DNA of 16,671 nucleotides. Origin: Sporichthyaceae bacterium. Lineage in GTDB: Bacteria > Actinomycetota > Actinomycetes > JACCYY01. A program made the translations under genes and the position numbers. A model generated the notes under the pieces. That model did no database searches. It was not told where the DNA came from and saw nothing but the letters and a program-made list of their open reading frames with translations. Location: contig JACCYY010000014.1 in the NCBI GenBank assembly GCA_013696235.1, positions 1-16,671 of the forward strand, written 5' to 3'. Shown here piece after piece: positions 15,628 to 16,671 of the stretch. Each line of letters opens with the position of its first letter. The first letter of the stretch is position 1.

Positions 15628-15989
15628 CGCAGCACCCCCTTGCGCCAGGCGTAGACGATGCCGACGGCGAGGAAGCCGAGGAACACACCCATCTCGACGA
15701 GCGTCGTCACGCCGTAGCCGGGGGCGGCGAACACCGTCGCCCAGGGGAAGAGGTAGACCGCGTCGACCGCGAACACGACAAAGAGGTAGGCGTAGATGTA
15801 GTAGCGCAGGTGCGTCTGCGCCCAGCCCTCGCCGACCGGGTCCACGCCGCACTCGTATGTCGTGAGCTTCTCGACGGTCGGGGCGTTCGGCCGGATCAGG
15901 CGGTTCGCCGCGAACGCCGACGCGACGAACACGACGCCGAGGGCGATCAAGATCGCGACGACCAGGTACCCGCTGAAGTAGTCGCTCAC
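15618..15989 (-). CDS. nuoA: NADH-quinone oxidoreductase subunit A, with altered acidic pair
   Basis: This 123-aa three-helix membrane subunit is the first gene of the cluster. [20 protein letters not shown] matches the conserved NuoA loop (YECGxxPxG). In the second helix [15 protein letters not shown] differs from the usual FDxE: the normally conserved Asp is A74 and the Glu is D76. NuoA and NuoH together line the entry of the proton path, so this change is notable. The GTG at 15989 has a strong Shine-Dalgarno, GGGAGG, with a 5-nt spacer. The stop overlaps nuoB by 10 nt. It diverges from the plus-strand gene at 16058, with 68 bp in between. Confidence 0.95.
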   Translation of the reverse strand: MSDYFSGYLVVAILIALGVVFVASAFAANRLIRPNAPTVEKLTTYECGVDPVGEGWAQTHLRYYIYAYLFVVFAVDAVYLFPWATVFAAPGYGVTTLVEMGVFLGFLAVGIVYAWRKGVLRWT

Positions 15990-16019
15990 GGGTACCTCCC
16001 TCGGCCGGCTGCGCTCGTC

Positions 16020-16025
16020 AGTCTA
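16020..16025 (-). promoter_or_regulatory. Candidate -10 element for the nuo cluster
   Basis: On the minus strand TAGACT fits the actinobacterial TAnnnT -10 pattern and lies 30 nt upstream of the nuoA GTG, leaving room for the leader that carries GGGAGG. No consensus -35 is found 16-18 bp further upstream. The divergent 68-bp gap is the only plausible place for the cluster's main promoter in this window. Confidence 0.35.
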
Positions 16026-16045
16026 GGAGGTCCCCGGGCGCTTCG

Positions 16046-16051
16046 TAGGAT
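16046..16051 (+). promoter_or_regulatory. Candidate -10 for leaderless mRNA of the divergent gene
   Basis: TAGGAT is followed after 6 nt by the ATG at 16058, the TAnnnT-N6-ATG arrangement typical of leaderless actinobacterial mRNAs. No Shine-Dalgarno is close enough to the start; the GGAGG at 16026-16030 is about 27 nt upstream. The -35 region is not recognisable. Confidence 0.45.
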
Positions 16052-16057
16052 CGACGG

Positions 16058-16671
16058 ATGGAGCCCAATCGTCCGGTCGTGCCCTGGACCAGTGACCCGT
16101 CACTCGTCGACCGGGCCGCCTGGACGGGCAACCTGCGACGGGCGAGCTGGGTCTGGGCGCTGGCGCCACTCGCGACGTGCGCCCTCGGGATGTCCCGGTG
16201 TTCCTCTATGCCGCTATCCGGCAGCGGCGTCGCAGCTGGTGGTACGCGTTCGGCGGGTACGCCGCGGCGACGGTGTCGATGTTCTCGCTCACCAACGCCA
16301 TCGAGGACTCCGCCCAGGACAACATCCAGACGATCTTGATCATGACGAACTGGGTCGTCGGCGCCGGCCACGCCCTCGCCACCCGCCAGCGCGTCTTCCA
16401 GCCGCCCGCGACCCTCGACCTGGGCAACGACCCGGTGCTCGCCGCGGCCGTGCACGCGCAGGGTCGTCGCGACCTGGCTCGGAACATCCTCGCCCAGGAC
16501 CCCCGGCTGGCCAGTGATCTCGGCATCGGCCGGCCCGACCTCGGACGGGGGTACGACGACGGCGGGCTGGTCGACGCGAACACTGCACCGGCCGCGATGC
16601 TGGCTCGGCTCTCGGCGCTCGGACCGTCGCTCGCCGCACAAGTGACCGTGCGCGACTCAGCCGGCGGGTTC
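16058..16671 (+). CDS. Membrane protein with C-terminal helix-hairpin-helix motif; apparent frameshift, cut at window end
   Basis: From ATG 16058 one frame reads MEPNRPVVPWTSDPS through RRASWVWALAPLATCALG (44 codons). From 16192 the protein continues in another frame, VPVFLYAAIRQRRRSWWYAF, and stays open to the window end. Both parts belong together: basic/hydrophobic segments (ASWVWALAPLATCALG, VFLYAAIR, GGYAAATVSMFSL, TILIMTNWVVGAGHAL) and then a soluble tail with GRPDLGRGYDDGG and LVDANTAPAAMLARL. The tail resembles ComEA-type helix-hairpin-helix motifs (VDxNTAPxxxLxxLPGxGxxxA). The switch lies at GGG 16187-16189: one more G would give CALGDVPVFL and restore one frame. It is either a base-calling error or a real disruption; a downstream GTG at 16198 could serve as a start for the second part. 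The exact function is unknown; DNA contact or protein interaction by the HhH tail is inferred. Confidence 0.72.

Noticed and set aside
16180..16200. Programmed ribosomal frameshifting in the helix-hairpin-helix gene
   Set aside because: No slippery heptamer or downstream structure seen. A missing G in the GGG run is a simpler explanation.

Overview
This is GC-rich chromosomal DNA that looks actinobacterial. The pointers are strong G/C at third codon positions, frequent GTG starts, stop/start overlaps of 4 to 11 nt, a probable leaderless mRNA, and protein sequences closest in my memory to Streptomyces-type actinomycetes. I see no insertion sequence, integrase, rRNA or CRISPR array.

Layout. 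Left end: the 5' part of a tRNA-Tyr (minus strand, 1-50), cut by the window edge, diverges from yajQ (176-664, plus). Almost everything from 692 to 15989 is then on the minus strand. Read in the direction of transcription, from right to left, it is nuoA-nuoB-nuoC-nuoH, a ribbon-helix-helix antitoxin and PIN-domain toxin pair, nuoI-nuoJ-nuoK-nuoL-nuoM, a fused 2-oxoacid dehydrogenase E1 (alpha+beta), a glutaryl-CoA dehydrogenase-like acyl-CoA dehydrogenase, nuoN, an HtpX-like M48 protease, and a secreted lysozyme-like protein with an SH3-like tail. At the right end a divergent plus-strand membrane protein with a helix-hairpin-helix tail starts at 16058. It carries an apparent one-base frameshift and runs off the window.

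How the genes fit together. The ten nuo genes (A, B, C, H, I, J, K, L, M, N) encode the whole proton-pumping membrane arm of complex I plus NuoB, NuoC and NuoI from the connecting arm. There is no nuoD, nuoE, nuoF or nuoG, so the NADH-oxidising module and the 49-kDa quinone-site subunit must come from elsewhere, be replaced, or be absent. NuoA and NuoH also deviate at acidic positions that are normally conserved near the quinone cavity and the start of the proton path, and NuoB has an extra cysteine beside its N2-cluster ligands. This looks like a specialised second complex I whose electron donor is unknown.

Two operon features stand out. First, the fused E1 and the glutaryl-CoA dehydrogenase-like gene sit between nuoM and nuoN, tightly coupled to nuoM and to each other. 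They could catalyse consecutive steps (2-oxoadipate to glutaryl-CoA to crotonyl-CoA), although no E2, E3 or ETF gene is present. Second, the toxin-antitoxin pair lies between nuoH and nuoI. It has lower GC than its neighbours and an 11-bp perfect inverted repeat over the antitoxin start that looks like an autoregulatory operator. Together with the missing nuoD, these are the least ordinary aspects of the region.
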